A DNA stretch of 52,968 nt from Gemmatimonadaceae bacterium (GCA_022843265.1 JALHNZ010000022.1:1-52968); one strand, 5' to 3'. Positions 15,508-24,130 are shown, counted from the first letter of the stretch. Notes: generated from the letters alone by a model not told the origin. Numbers and translations are program-made.

Positions 15508-16002
15508 ATGGTCATGGCCAATGCGCCGCATGTGTGCGCCGAGCGAGTTCGCTGGGCAGATGTTGATCTGGTGGGGATAACGCGCTTCAGCGCCTTTACC
15601 CGGTTTGTTGAGTACGGCGAGCAGGAATGGCTGCGCGCGGCGGGGCTGCCGTACTCGGAAATCTTCAACGCGCCGTCCAGCTGGATGCCGCGGCGTCACA
15701 TGAGCATTGACTACTTTGCGCCGGCGCGCCTGGACGAGGCGCTCGCGCTTGTGACCTACGTGCCGCGCATTGGCAACACGTCGTTCACGTTCAATGTGGA
15801 CGTGGTTGGCTTGGCCGACGGAGCCCCGAGGGCCAGCGCGAGTGTGGTGGTGGTGTGTGTGACGGTGGAAGACTTTGCGAAGCGCCCGCTGCCGCGCCTG
15901 GTGCTGGATGCGATCGCCCCGTTTCATCTGGATCGCGACGCGGCGCTCGAAGCGGCCGCTTCTCAGCGCCAGACGCTCGCGGAACTTGCTATCTTTCAGT
16001 GA
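15508..16002 (+). CDS. Acyl-CoA thioesterase (4HBT/hot-dog fold)
   Basis: 164 residues. The opening CAERVRWADVDLVGITRFSAFTRFVEYGEQEWL contains the D-x(3)-G-x(10)-E-x(3)-E pattern of 4-hydroxybenzoyl-CoA/YbgC-type thioesterases (Asp near residue 18). Hot-dog strands follow (LVTYVPRIGNTSFTFNVDV, RASASVVVVCVTVE). It should hydrolyse acyl-CoA; chain length unknown. Cytoplasmic. ATG 15508 (or 15514) is preferred because upstream sequence is non-coding in style. The stop overlaps the IspH ribosome area: TGA at 16000 and the next ATG at 16004, so the pair is coupled. Confidence 0.82.
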   Translation: MVMANAPHVCAERVRWADVDLVGITRFSAFTRFVEYGEQEWLRAAGLPYSEIFNAPSSWMPRRHMSIDYFAPARLDEALALVTYVPRIGNTSFTFNVDVVGLADGAPRASASVVVVCVTVEDFAKRPLPRLVLDAIAPFHLDRDAALEAAASQRQTLAELAIFQ

Positions 16003-16003
16003 T

Positions 16004-17260
16004 ATGACTGACTCTATCGCCGCCGCTGCTTCGGGACAGTACGTCCGCAAAGGATTTGGGCTGAAGGCCGAGGTGCAGGACACGCTCGCCGCCGACTACA
16101 CGGGCCACCTGGTGGATCTGCTGCGAGCGAGGGATTTTTCGTTGCAGGCCGGTGACACCACCGTGGTGCTCGCGCGCGAGTTCGGATTCTGTTACGGCGT
16201 GGAGCGCGCGGTGGACTACGCGTACCAGACCAGACAGAAGTTTCCGGATCGCCGGATTTTTCTGGCCGGCGAGATCATTCACAACCCGCACGTGAATGTG
16301 AAGCTGCAAGACATGGGCATCACGTTCCTTGAGGCGAAAGGTACGGGTTTTGACTATTCACCGGTGCAGGCCGCTGATGTGGTCTTGTTGCCCGCATTTG
16401 GTGTGACGATTCACGACTTCGAAACACTGCGGGCGCTTGGCTGCGTGATCGTGGACACCACGTGCGGATCCGTGCTCAACGTGTGGAAAAGGGTTGAAGC
16501 GTACGCACGCGATGGATTTACGGCGCTGATTCACGGCAAGTACTACCACGAAGAGACGCGCGCTACCGCGTCGCAGGTGGAGAAGTACCCCGGCGGTATG
16601 TATCTGGTGGTGCGCGATATGGCCGAGGCGGAACTGGTCATGGATTACATCGAGGCGTCACAAGGAAAACCAACGGCTCGGGCGCCGCTTTCGCGCGTGG
16701 AGTTTCTGGCGCGTTTCGAGAAGCAGGCGCCGTCGCACTTCGATCCTGATTTGCATCTCGTGCGGATTGGCGTAGCCAATCAAACGACCATGTTGGCTCG
16801 CGAATCACTCGCCATTGCCCACGCGGTCGGCGAAGCGATGGAGCGTGCGTATGGTGCGGAGCACCGGGCGGCGCATTTCCGCTCGTTCGACACCATTTGC
16901 AGCGCCACGCAGGAGCGTCAGGACGCGGTGGTGGAAATGCTCAAGGATCCGCTCGATCTGATGGTCGTGGTGGGTGGCTACAACTCCAGCAATACGATCT
17001 CACTGGCGGCCCTGTGCGCGGAGCAGGTGACCACGTATCACATTGCGGATCCAGACGAGATTGAGGTGGAAAAGAACTTTGCGCGTTTTCGCACCATCGG
17101 TCCGCACGGTGAGTTGGCGAGCATGTTCGAATGGATTCCGGTTGGTCAGCCGTTGCGCGTGGGTGTCACGGCGGGCGCCAGTACGCCGAACAACAAGATC
17201 GGCGAAACGGTGGCGCGGATTTTTCAGATTCGGGGTGTGGATCCCGCGACCATCACGTGA
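16004..17260 (+). CDS. ispH: 4-hydroxy-3-methylbut-2-enyl diphosphate reductase (long form)
   Basis: 418 residues. Last step of the MEP isoprenoid pathway, reducing HMBPP to IPP and DMAPP with a [4Fe-4S] cluster. Three cluster Cys are visible in FGFCYGVERAVDYAY (about 64), DTTCGSVLNVWKR (about 155) and DTICSATQERQDAV (about 304); HGKYYHEETRATAS contributes substrate contacts, and GGYNSSNTISL follows near 325. It is about 100 residues longer than the E. coli enzyme, like cyanobacterial and plant forms. There is no ribosome site and only 1 base separates it from the thioesterase stop, so translation is probably coupled. Organisms with this form use the MEP pathway. Confidence 0.93.
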   Translation: MTDSIAAAASGQYVRKGFGLKAEVQDTLAADYTGHLVDLLRARDFSLQAGDTTVVLAREFGFCYGVERAVDYAYQTRQKFPDRRIFLAGEIIHNPHVNVKLQDMGITFLEAKGTGFDYSPVQAADVVLLPAFGVTIHDFETLRALGCVIVDTTCGSVLNVWKRVEAYARDGFTALIHGKYYHEETRATASQVEKYPGGMYLVVRDMAEAELVMDYIEASQGKPTARAPLSRVEFLARFEKQAPSHFDPDLHLVRIGVANQTTMLARESLAIAHAVGEAMERAYGAEHRAAHFRSFDTICSATQERQDAVVEMLKDPLDLMVVVGGYNSSNTISLAALCAEQVTTYHIADPDEIEVEKNFARFRTIGPHGELASMFEWIPVGQPLRVGVTAGASTPNNKIGETVARIFQIRGVDPATIT

Positions 17261-17414
17261 TCGGCGATGATGGGGTAATGCGGCGTGGTACGCTGCATCA
17301 CCCCCAGTAGTCACGTGGGGGCGTGCCGGTGTATTCGGGACCTGCATGGAGCGCATGCGGGTACTGCAACATCACATGTCTCTCGCGGAGGAACCCTTGC
17401 GTTCAGATCATGAC

Positions 17415-18668
17415 ATGGCAGGTGCCGTACGTCGACCTGTATCGGCCCTGCTGGCGGCTGGCGCGCTGCTGCTGAGCGCGTGCAGCGATGCGACCGCTCC
17501 GATCGGCAGCACGCCGGAGCCACTCACTGCGCTGCCGCGCACGCTCACGGCGCTCGAGCAACAGGCGATTTCGGCGAGCAATACGTTTGGCTTTGCGCTG
17601 CTGCGTGAAGTGGCGGCGGACAAGCCAAATGAAAACATCGTGCTCTCGCCGTTCAGCGCACACGTTGCGCTCGGTATGGCTTATGCCGGTGCTGACGGTA
17701 GCACGGCCGACTCCATGCGCGTCGCACTCGGCTGGGGCGCGCGTTCGCGCGCCGAGGTGCTGGCAGGTTACAAGGAGTTGCCAGGATTGATCCTGTCGCT
17801 GGACCCACAGGTAGATCTGCGCAACGCCAACTCGCTGTGGGTGCGCCAGGGATTTCCCATCTTGCCAGCGTACACGGAAGAGATGCGTTCCGTGTTCAAT
17901 GCGGACGTGCGCACCGGAGACTTTGGACCGACCACGGTGGCCGCGATGAACGCGTGGGCGTCGGAGAAGACCAACGGCAAAATACCGAAGGTGGTGGAGT
18001 CGTTGGGTGCCGATGCGGTGGCCATGTTGATGAACGCGCTCTATTTCAAAGCCAGCTGGCGCGACCGGTTTGATGTGGCCAAGAGCCGCGATATTCCGTT
18101 TACCACCGCATCCGGCGCCAAGCCATCGGTGCGTACCATGTTTCGCAGTGGCGAAAATATTGGTTACCGCGAAGCGTTCGGTGCACAGTGGGCGGAGTTG
18201 CCCTATGGAAACAGCGCATTTGTGATGACGCTGGTGCTGCCCTCAAGCACCGCAACGCCGCGGCAATGGTTGGCCGGTTTTGACGCATCGCAGTTTCAAA
18301 CGACGGTGCAGCGTCTCGACTCGGCCAGGGTGGAGCTGGCGCTTCCGAAGTTCCGGTTGCCGCTCAAGTACGCGCTCAAGGAGCCGCTCTCGCGCATGGG
18401 CATGGGCATCGCGTTCCAGGACCGTGTGGCCAACTTCCGGCGTATTGCCAATGCCGAGCTTTCCATTTCCCACGTCACGCAGGATGTGTTCATCGACGTG
18501 AACGAAGAGGGGACCGAGGCTGCGGCAGTCACTCAGGTGGGAATTCGCCTCACATCGGCGCCCGTTATTCCGGTCATGACGCTCGATCGGCCGTTCCTGT
18601 TCTTTATTCGCGAACGCCTGAGTGGTACGATTCTCTTTGCCGGAATTATTGAGAATCCGCAAATGTAG
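17415..18668 (+). CDS. Serpin (serine protease inhibitor), lipoprotein
   Basis: 417 residues. A lipobox (LLLSAC, Cys23) makes it a membrane-anchored, probably periplasmic or surface lipoprotein. Serpin hallmarks: SPFSAHVALGMAYAGADGST (about 75), NSLWVRQGFPILPAY, MNALYFKASWRDRF (about 205), and the C-terminal DRPFLFFIRERLSGTILFAGII. The hinge DVNEEGTEAAAVTQ has small residues at P12-P10, the inhibitory type; counting from it puts P1-P1' near Thr-Ser in IRLTSAP, so an elastase-like or other non-trypsin protease might be inhibited. Start at ATG 17415 gives a proper signal; longer frames exist. The next gene begins 12 bases on. Confidence 0.92.
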   Translation: MAGAVRRPVSALLAAGALLLSACSDATAPIGSTPEPLTALPRTLTALEQQAISASNTFGFALLREVAADKPNENIVLSPFSAHVALGMAYAGADGSTADSMRVALGWGARSRAEVLAGYKELPGLILSLDPQVDLRNANSLWVRQGFPILPAYTEEMRSVFNADVRTGDFGPTTVAAMNAWASEKTNGKIPKVVESLGADAVAMLMNALYFKASWRDRFDVAKSRDIPFTTASGAKPSVRTMFRSGENIGYREAFGAQWAELPYGNSAFVMTLVLPSSTATPRQWLAGFDASQFQTTVQRLDSARVELALPKFRLPLKYALKEPLSRMGMGIAFQDRVANFRRIANAELSISHVTQDVFIDVNEEGTEAAAVTQVGIRLTSAPVIPVMTLDRPFLFFIRERLSGTILFAGIIENPQM

Positions 18669-18680
18669 CCTGGGGCGGTG

Positions 18681-20273
18681 ATGAGGGTGTCAGAGCATCA
18701 GCAGAGATTGTGGAAGCGCGCGGCGGTGACGCGAGTCATCGCCGCGCTCGCGTTGTCAACGACCTCAATGTTGGCGTCGTGTGCGCGCGCGCCGCGAGTG
18801 GCACCGCTGACCACGGGTGCGCCGGTGCGCTTTCTGCTGGTGAACGATGTGTACGTCAGCGACACACTACGCGACGGCAGCGGAGGGCTGGCGCGCGTGG
18901 CGGCGTGGCGCGACTCGATTGAGCAGGCGTCGGGCGAGAAGGTGTTGCTCATGTTCGCGGGCGATTTGTTCTCACCTTCGCTGCTGAGCAAGTGGTTTCA
19001 CGGACGCCAGATGGTGGAGGCGTTCAACGCGGCACGATTTGATTTTGCCACGCTGGGCAATCACGAGTTTGATGTTGATCGCGCCCAGTTTACGGCGCGT
19101 GTCACGGAATCGCGGTTCCGGTGGTTGTCCGCCAACTGCCGCTACGGTGATGACGCGCCTTTTCCGAATGTTCGCGGATGGGATACGGTGACCGTGAACG
19201 GTACGCGCGTTGGTGTGTTTGGCACCACGATTGTGGCGGAATATCGCTCGTGGGTTCGCTGCACGGATCCCGACGCGGCGGCCACGCGCATGGTCGATTC
19301 GTTGTCGCAGCTGGGAGTGGACCTCATTGTTGGCCTCACGCATCAGCCAATCTGGCGCGACAGCGCGACGCTGGTTCGCGACCCGCGCATTTCGCTGCTG
19401 CTTGGCGGGCACGAACATGATGGTCGACGCGTGGCGCACGAGGGTCGACTCATGATCAAGGCCGCGTCAAACGCGCGCACTGCGGCGTACGTGGAAGCTC
19501 AGCGTAGCAGCAACGCGTGGTCGTTGCGTGATACGATCATCCGGCCGTTACGCTCGTGGCGAGAGCAGGCGGCGACTGCGGCCATCACCGCCGCGTGGCG
19601 CGATACGCTCGTTCGGCGCATCGGTACCGATCGTGTGCTCGGTGTGGCTCCTGACGCCATCGATGCGGTGGATAGCACGTCGCGTGGCGGTGAAAGCCGA
19701 TTTGGGAATCTGGTGGCCGATGCCTACCGACTCGGAACCGGCGCCGATGTGGGCATGATCAATTCCGGCGCGCTGCGGCTCGACGATATGCTCGGGCCCG
19801 GTCCGATCACCGCGCACGAGCTCGAGTCGGTGTTTCTCTTCGCCGACGAAACGCGGGTGGTCACGTTCCCGCTCACCGGTGCGCGATTGCGCGAGTTGCT
19901 GGAGCACGGCGTGTCGGCACGGCGGTTGGGCAGTGGTGCGTATCCGCAGCTCAGTGGCGTGTCGTTTACGTTCGACGCACGGCTCGCGAGTGGCGCACGA
20001 ATTGTGGGTCCGATCACGCGAGCCGATGGGCGACCGATCGCGGCTGGTGACGCGGTGCGCATCTCGTTTGCCTCGTACCCCGCCTGCCTCGGCGGCGATG
20101 GCTACGTGATTCCTGAGGCCAAGCCCGCGTGCGAGGCGCTGGAACGTGACGTGACCACGGCGCCGCGCAGTGCAGAGTTGGTGATTCGACACGTCGAGAC
20201 CATGGGCGGCACAATTGTGGCGCCGCCCGTTGGCCGCCTTACCAGGCTGGACCGCGTACGAGGGACACGCTAA
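18681..20273 (+). CDS. 5'-nucleotidase/metallophosphatase lipoprotein
   Basis: 530 residues. A lipobox (MLASC) anchors it outside the cytoplasm. The N-terminal calcineurin-like domain has FAGDLFSPS (about 95), TLGNHEFD (about 127), GLTHQP (about 218) and LLGGHEHD (about 241); the C-terminal 5'-nucleotidase domain has RFGNLVADAYR and DVGMINSGALR (about 335-365). It would hydrolyse extracellular nucleotides or related phosphate esters, releasing nucleoside and phosphate. The first metal motif, normally D-x-H, reads NDVYVSD, so the His is Tyr, which appears in part of the family. It follows the serpin gene by 12 bases and probably shares its transcript. ATG 18681 is preferred over the GTG just before. 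Confidence 0.9.
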   Translation: MRVSEHQQRLWKRAAVTRVIAALALSTTSMLASCARAPRVAPLTTGAPVRFLLVNDVYVSDTLRDGSGGLARVAAWRDSIEQASGEKVLLMFAGDLFSPSLLSKWFHGRQMVEAFNAARFDFATLGNHEFDVDRAQFTARVTESRFRWLSANCRYGDDAPFPNVRGWDTVTVNGTRVGVFGTTIVAEYRSWVRCTDPDAAATRMVDSLSQLGVDLIVGLTHQPIWRDSATLVRDPRISLLLGGHEHDGRRVAHEGRLMIKAASNARTAAYVEAQRSSNAWSLRDTIIRPLRSWREQAATAAITAAWRDTLVRRIGTDRVLGVAPDAIDAVDSTSRGGESRFGNLVADAYRLGTGADVGMINSGALRLDDMLGPGPITAHELESVFLFADETRVVTFPLTGARLRELLEHGVSARRLGSGAYPQLSGVSFTFDARLASGARIVGPITRADGRPIAAGDAVRISFASYPACLGGDGYVIPEAKPACEALERDVTTAPRSAELVIRHVETMGGTIVAPPVGRLTRLDRVRGTR

Positions 20274-20282
20274 GACAGCGAG

Positions 20283-20327
20283 TCCCTGATGCATCGTGGT
20301 GCATTCCCCGGTTGTGTCTGTCAGGGA
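20283..20327 (+). promoter_or_regulatory. Nested hairpin before the 4-hydroxyacid operon
   Basis: Outer arms TCCCTGA (20283-20289) and TCAGGGA (20321-20327) enclose an inner TGCA/TGCA pair. It lies about 60 bases before the first gene of the SDR operon and 10 after the nucleotidase stop, so it may be a leader control element or a 3' end. Confidence 0.3.
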
Positions 20328-20385
20328 GCAGCCGTAGCGTCCCGATGGGTGACGAACTGATTTTTCTCTCGCGCTGGAGTGCCTC

Positions 20386-21186
20386 GTGATAACGCATGAA
20401 CCGGTGACCGCTCGTGATGCCGACGCGATTGCACACCTTCGTCTCGACGGCAAAGTCGCGATTGTAACCGGCGGTACGCGCGGCATTGGATTCGCGGCCG
20501 CCACCACGCTGGCCCGCGCAGGTGCACGGGTTGTGATTGCCAGCCGCAAGCCCGAGCATGTGGCATCGGCCGAGCTCGCACTGCGCAATGATGGTCTCGA
20601 CGTGACCGGCATTGTGGCCAACATGAGTCACATGGATGATGTGCGCGGCCTCGCCGCGCGCACGGTGGAGGCCTACGATGGCATTGATATCATCGTGAAC
20701 AACGCCGCCACGAACCCGGTCTTCGGGCCGCTGCAAACACAGGGAGAAGAGGTGTTTGCCAAGATCATGGCGGTGAATGTCATGGGCGTCCTTGAGCTGT
20801 GTCGGTCGTCGCATTCGGTCATGCAGTCGCGCGGCGGCGGTTCGATCGTGAATATCTCATCGATCGGTGGCGTCTCGCCCGAGGCGGGTCTCGGATTGTA
20901 TTCGGTGAGCAAAGCGGCGCTGATCTCGCTTACCAAGGTGATGGCCATGGAGTGGGGCGCCGACGGCATTCGCGCCAACGCCGTCTGTCCCGGGCTCATC
21001 AAAACGCGTTTCAGCAAAGCGCTCTGGGATGATCCGGCTATTGCGCACTCGATCATGGACAAACAGCCCATCGGTCGTATCGGCACCCCTGATGATATCG
21101 CAGGGCTGATCCTGTTTCTCGCGAGCGGCGCGTCGGCGTACTGCACGGGCGGTGTGTATATGGCAGAAGGCGGATATCTGCTGTGA
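20386..21186 (+). CDS. SDR oxidoreductase of 4-hydroxyacid-type operon
   Basis: 266 residues, classic short-chain dehydrogenase. Cofactor motif TGGTRGIGFAA (about 29-39), NNAATNP (about 106), catalytic Ser in NISSIGG and Y-S-V-S-K (about 164-168), and CPGLIKTRF. By position in the cluster it would be the LvaD-like enzyme, interconverting 4-keto- and 4-hydroxyacyl-CoA, but SDR substrates cannot be read from sequence. Start is GTG 20386, with GGAG 6 bases upstream. The stop overlaps the next gene's GTG start (GTGA), giving strong coupling. Alternative: a 3-oxoacyl reductase of ordinary fatty acid metabolism. Confidence 0.85.
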   Translation: MITHEPVTARDADAIAHLRLDGKVAIVTGGTRGIGFAAATTLARAGARVVIASRKPEHVASAELALRNDGLDVTGIVANMSHMDDVRGLAARTVEAYDGIDIIVNNAATNPVFGPLQTQGEEVFAKIMAVNVMGVLELCRSSHSVMQSRGGGSIVNISSIGGVSPEAGLGLYSVSKAALISLTKVMAMEWGADGIRANAVCPGLIKTRFSKALWDDPAIAHSIMDKQPIGRIGTPDDIAGLILFLASGASAYCTGGVYMAEGGYLL

Positions 21187-22367
21187 GTGCACACGAGGCG
21201 CTGCTTGAGAACGCGCGGGCATTTGTTCACGCCGAGCTGATTCCACGGGAACGTGAGATGCTGCACAACGACTGGGCGACGAACGCTCCGTTGTTGGCGC
21301 AGCTTCGCGAACAGGCGCGCACGCGCGGACTGTGGGCGCCCTTTCTGTCGCCATCGCACGGTGGGCCGGGGTTGCCACTTGAAGCCTTTGCGCGACTCTC
21401 CGAGGTGCTCGGCTGGACACCGTTCGGTCACTACGTGTGCAACTGTCAGGCGCCGGATGTTGGGAACATGGAGTTGCTGCACATGTTCGGTACGCCCGAG
21501 CAGCAGCACGCTTGGCTGCATCCGTTGGCGCAGGGTGCGATTCGTAGCTGTTTTGCGATGACGGAACCTGATCTCGCCGGCAGCAATCCTACGCAGCTGG
21601 CCACACGCGCCGAGCGCGATGGCGACGAGTACGTAATCAGTGGACACAAGTGGTTTACCTCGAGTGCCGACGGGGCGTCGTTCGCCGTGGTGATGGCGGT
21701 AACAAATCCTGACGCCGAACCGCACGCTCGTGCGTCGCAAATCATTGTGCCGCTGCCATCGCCAGGCTTCACGCTGGTGCGCAACATCTCCGTGATGGGC
21801 GAAACCGGAGGTGGATGGGCGAGTCACGCGGAAGTGACGTTCGAGCATGTGCGCGTTCCGGTGACCAATCGTCTGGGTGCAGAGGGCGCAGGCTTTGCGC
21901 TGGCACAAGAGCGGTTGGGACCGGGACGCATTCACCACTGCATGCGCTGGATTGGCGTGTGTGAGCGGGTGTTCGATCTCATGTGCCGGCGCGCTGTGTC
22001 GCGTGAGTTGGCGCCTGGAGATCCGCTCGCCAACAAGCAGGCGGTGCAGTTCTGGATTGCCGATTCACGCATTGAAATTCACGCGGCACGATTGATGGTG
22101 CTGGATGCGGCGGCACGTATCTCACGTGAGGGCCAGCGCGCGGCCCGCGCGGAGGTTGCGTACATCAAGGTGTTTGTGGCGAATGTGTTGCAGCGTGTGC
22201 TCGATCGCGCGCTGCAGGCCCACGGTGCGCTGGGCATGACAGATGACACTCCGATCGCCTGGTGGTACCGGCACGAGCGCGCCGCGCGCATTTACGACGG
22301 TGCCGATGAAGTGCACAAGAGCGTGATTGCGCGTCGGGCGTTGGCGCCGTACATGGGTGGGCGGTGA
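21183..22367 (+). CDS. ACAD11-type acyl-CoA dehydrogenase
   Basis: 394 residues, the standard ACAD length. FAD-dependent fold with MTEPDLAGSNPTQ (about 124), SGHKWFTSSADG (about 158), VMGETGGGWASH and QAHGALGMTDD (about 344). The usual catalytic Glu motif YEG is YDG here (IYDGADEVHKSV, about 370), so Asp replaces Glu; this feature and GPGRIHHCMR recall the ACAD10/11 group, which acts on 4-phosphoacyl-CoA. With the kinase next to it, the likely role is eliminating phosphate from 4-phosphoacyl-CoA to form enoyl-CoA. The GTG start overlaps the SDR stop by 4 bases. A plain alpha,beta-dehydrogenase is the alternative. Confidence 0.85.
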   Translation: MSAHEALLENARAFVHAELIPREREMLHNDWATNAPLLAQLREQARTRGLWAPFLSPSHGGPGLPLEAFARLSEVLGWTPFGHYVCNCQAPDVGNMELLHMFGTPEQQHAWLHPLAQGAIRSCFAMTEPDLAGSNPTQLATRAERDGDEYVISGHKWFTSSADGASFAVVMAVTNPDAEPHARASQIIVPLPSPGFTLVRNISVMGETGGGWASHAEVTFEHVRVPVTNRLGAEGAGFALAQERLGPGRIHHCMRWIGVCERVFDLMCRRAVSRELAPGDPLANKQAVQFWIADSRIEIHAARLMVLDAAARISREGQRAARAEVAYIKVFVANVLQRVLDRALQAHGALGMTDDTPIAWWYRHERAARIYDGADEVHKSVIARRALAPYMGGR

Positions 22368-23458
22368 GCGATCGCGTGGGCGGCCCGCATGACACGGTGC
22401 GTGTGCGCGCCGGTGAAGAGTTGGACGCGGCGTCGCTGACGGTCTGGTTGCACGGCCATGCGCCGGAGTTGCTTGGCCCATCCACTGCAGCGCTGCAGAT
22501 CACGCAGTTCGGTGGCGGTTTTTCGAATCTGACGTATCTCGTGCAGGCGGGTGAGCAGCAGTTTGTGCTGCGCCGTCCGCCGCGTGGTGTTGGGCGCGGT
22601 GTGGCGCACGATATGTCGCGCGAGTATCGGCTGCTGCGTGCGTTGCATCCGGCGGGTGTACCAGTGCCGCGCGCGCTTGCGTTCTGCGACGATGATTCGG
22701 TGCTCGGCGCGCCGTTTTATCTGATGGAGCATGTGGACGGCGTGATCTTGCGACAGACAGCGCCCGCGCATGTACGTTTTGATGCAGACGTGGCGCGCGG
22801 ACTCGCCGACGCCTTCGTGGCACAGCTGGTTGCGCTGCACGCGCTTGATGTCTCGGCGAGTGGGCTGGCTGAGCTCGGCCGAGCAGATGGGTATGTCGCA
22901 CGACAGGTTGCCGGGTGGACCAAACGCTGGATTGCGTCCCAGACGAGTGTGGTGCCGGACATGGACGCTGTTGCACAGTGGCTCGCGGCGAATCAGCCCG
23001 CTGAAGTGGGCGCCGCACTGCTGCACAACGATTTCAAGTACGACAACCTTGTCCTTGATCCAGCCAACGCAACACACATTCGCGCAATTCTCGACTGGGA
23101 AATGGCCACGATCGGTTGTCCGCTCATGGATCTCGGCACGACGCTCGCGTACTGGGTGCAGGCGGATGATCCGCCATTGTTACGTGCGCTCGGGCTTGGC
23201 ATTACTGCGTATCCCGGCAGTCCCACGCGCAGCGAGCTGGTGCGAATGTACGAGCGTTCGAGTGGAAGCGCGGTGGCGCAGCCTGTCTTTTACTACGTGT
23301 ATGGGCTGTTCAAGCTGGCTGTGGTCGCGCAACAGATTTACGCGCGTCACGTACGCGGACTCACCAGCGATGCGCGATTTGCCCAGTTGGACAAAGCGGT
23401 CGCGCTGCTCTCGAACCTCGCGGTGCGCAGCGTCGACACGGCCTCGATCGGACGCTAG
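22364..23458 (+). CDS. APH-fold phosphotransferase, LvaA/ACAD11-kinase-like
   Basis: 364 residues. Protein-kinase-like aminoglycoside phosphotransferase fold: FGGGFSNLTYLV (about 46), LRRPP (Arg/Lys region), catalytic LLHNDFKYDNLVLD (about 222) and metal-binding ILDWEMATIGCPLMDLG (about 243). In ACAD10/11 and in LvaA this fold phosphorylates the 4-hydroxyl of a hydroxyacyl-CoA. Its GTG start overlaps the ACAD stop (GTGA), so the three genes form one coupled operon. A LvaB-like helper and a CoA ligase were not seen in the cluster. Antibiotic resistance is unlikely given the context. Confidence 0.85.
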   Translation: MSDRVGGPHDTVRVRAGEELDAASLTVWLHGHAPELLGPSTAALQITQFGGGFSNLTYLVQAGEQQFVLRRPPRGVGRGVAHDMSREYRLLRALHPAGVPVPRALAFCDDDSVLGAPFYLMEHVDGVILRQTAPAHVRFDADVARGLADAFVAQLVALHALDVSASGLAELGRADGYVARQVAGWTKRWIASQTSVVPDMDAVAQWLAANQPAEVGAALLHNDFKYDNLVLDPANATHIRAILDWEMATIGCPLMDLGTTLAYWVQADDPPLLRALGLGITAYPGSPTRSELVRMYERSSGSAVAQPVFYYVYGLFKLAVVAQQIYARHVRGLTSDARFAQLDKAVALLSNLAVRSVDTASIGR

Positions 23459-23512
23459 CGTTCCGAACTTCGTGACATAGCGCACACAACGGAACGGGAA
23501 CGCGACCAGCGC

Positions 23513-23519
23513 GTACATT
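23513..23519 (+). promoter_or_regulatory. Putative -10-like GTACATT element
   Basis: GTACATT about 60 bases before the CHRD lipoprotein start. One of four GTAYATT sites in the window; no clear -35. Confidence 0.25.
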
Positions 23520-23578
23520 GGGTGTCACGCGCCACGCTGCTTATCGTGCGTGCTCCCCCAATTTTCTGGAGATCACCA

Positions 23579-24130
23579 ATGATTCGATTTCGCAACGCCT
23601 TGATCCCGTTTGTCGCGACCTCTGCGCTCATGCTTGCCGCGTGCGGTGGCAACAAGGACAACGCCGATGACTTGCCGGCCGATGTGGTTGCTGCCGAAGA
23701 TGCCGCGGCCATCATGGAGACCGCCCCTGCTGAAACGTTCATGGTGACACTGAGCGGCGCTGCGGAGCGTCCAACGCCGGTTGTGACCAAGGCCGAGGCA
23801 GAGGCCACGATCATGGTGTATGCCGATAGCATTGCGTACGTGGTGAACGGACTGAACGTGATGGGCGTAACAGCCGTGCATGTGCACAAGGGCGGCGCTG
23901 AGGAAGCGGGTGGTGTGCTTGCCACGCTTTATACGAGCGAGGCCGGTAACGATTTTCCAAGCGGCCCGATGGCGATGGGCACGATTACGCGTGAGACCCC
24001 GCTGTCAGAAGGTGCCACGTTCGACGAGCTCCGCGAGCTTGTGCGCACGGGCGCGGCGTACCTCAACGTGCACACCAAGGCAAACCCCAAGGGCGAGCTG
24101 CGCGCGCAGACGGCTGGCAACACGATGTAA
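23579..24130 (+). CDS. CHRD-domain lipoprotein
   Basis: 183 residues. A lipobox (MLAAC, Cys22) and Asp-rich linker lead to a CHRD domain (about 60-180): MVTLSGAAERPTP, VTAVHVHKGGAEEAGGVLATL and YLNVHTKANPKGELRAQT carry the paired His-containing beta motifs of the family. CHRD domains, first named in chordin, occur in many bacterial envelope proteins; function unknown. It sits between the fatty-acid operon and the convergent thiolase gene, but nothing ties it to them. ATG 23579 has GGAG about 8 bases before it. A bidirectional terminator follows. Confidence 0.88.
   Translation: MIRFRNALIPFVATSALMLAACGGNKDNADDLPADVVAAEDAAAIMETAPAETFMVTLSGAAERPTPVVTKAEAEATIMVYADSIAYVVNGLNVMGVTAVHVHKGGAEEAGGVLATLYTSEAGNDFPSGPMAMGTITRETPLSEGATFDELRELVRTGAAYLNVHTKANPKGELRAQTAGNTM

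Noticed and set aside
17296-17326. Terminator after ispH
   Set aside because: Only a 5-bp CCCCC/GGGGG stem with an 11-base loop and no T-run.
19548-20624. 358-codon minus-strand frame opposite the nucleotidase and SDR
   Set aside because: Antisense to the motif-supported nucleotidase and spans two unrelated genes.
20673-21938. 421-codon minus-strand frame opposite the SDR and dehydrogenase genes
   Set aside because: Antisense to motif-complete enzymes with coupled starts; no recognisable features.
22364-23458. Aminoglycoside resistance gene
   Set aside because: APH-fold but overlapping an acyl-CoA dehydrogenase and resembling the ACAD10/11 kinase; metabolic use is more likely.
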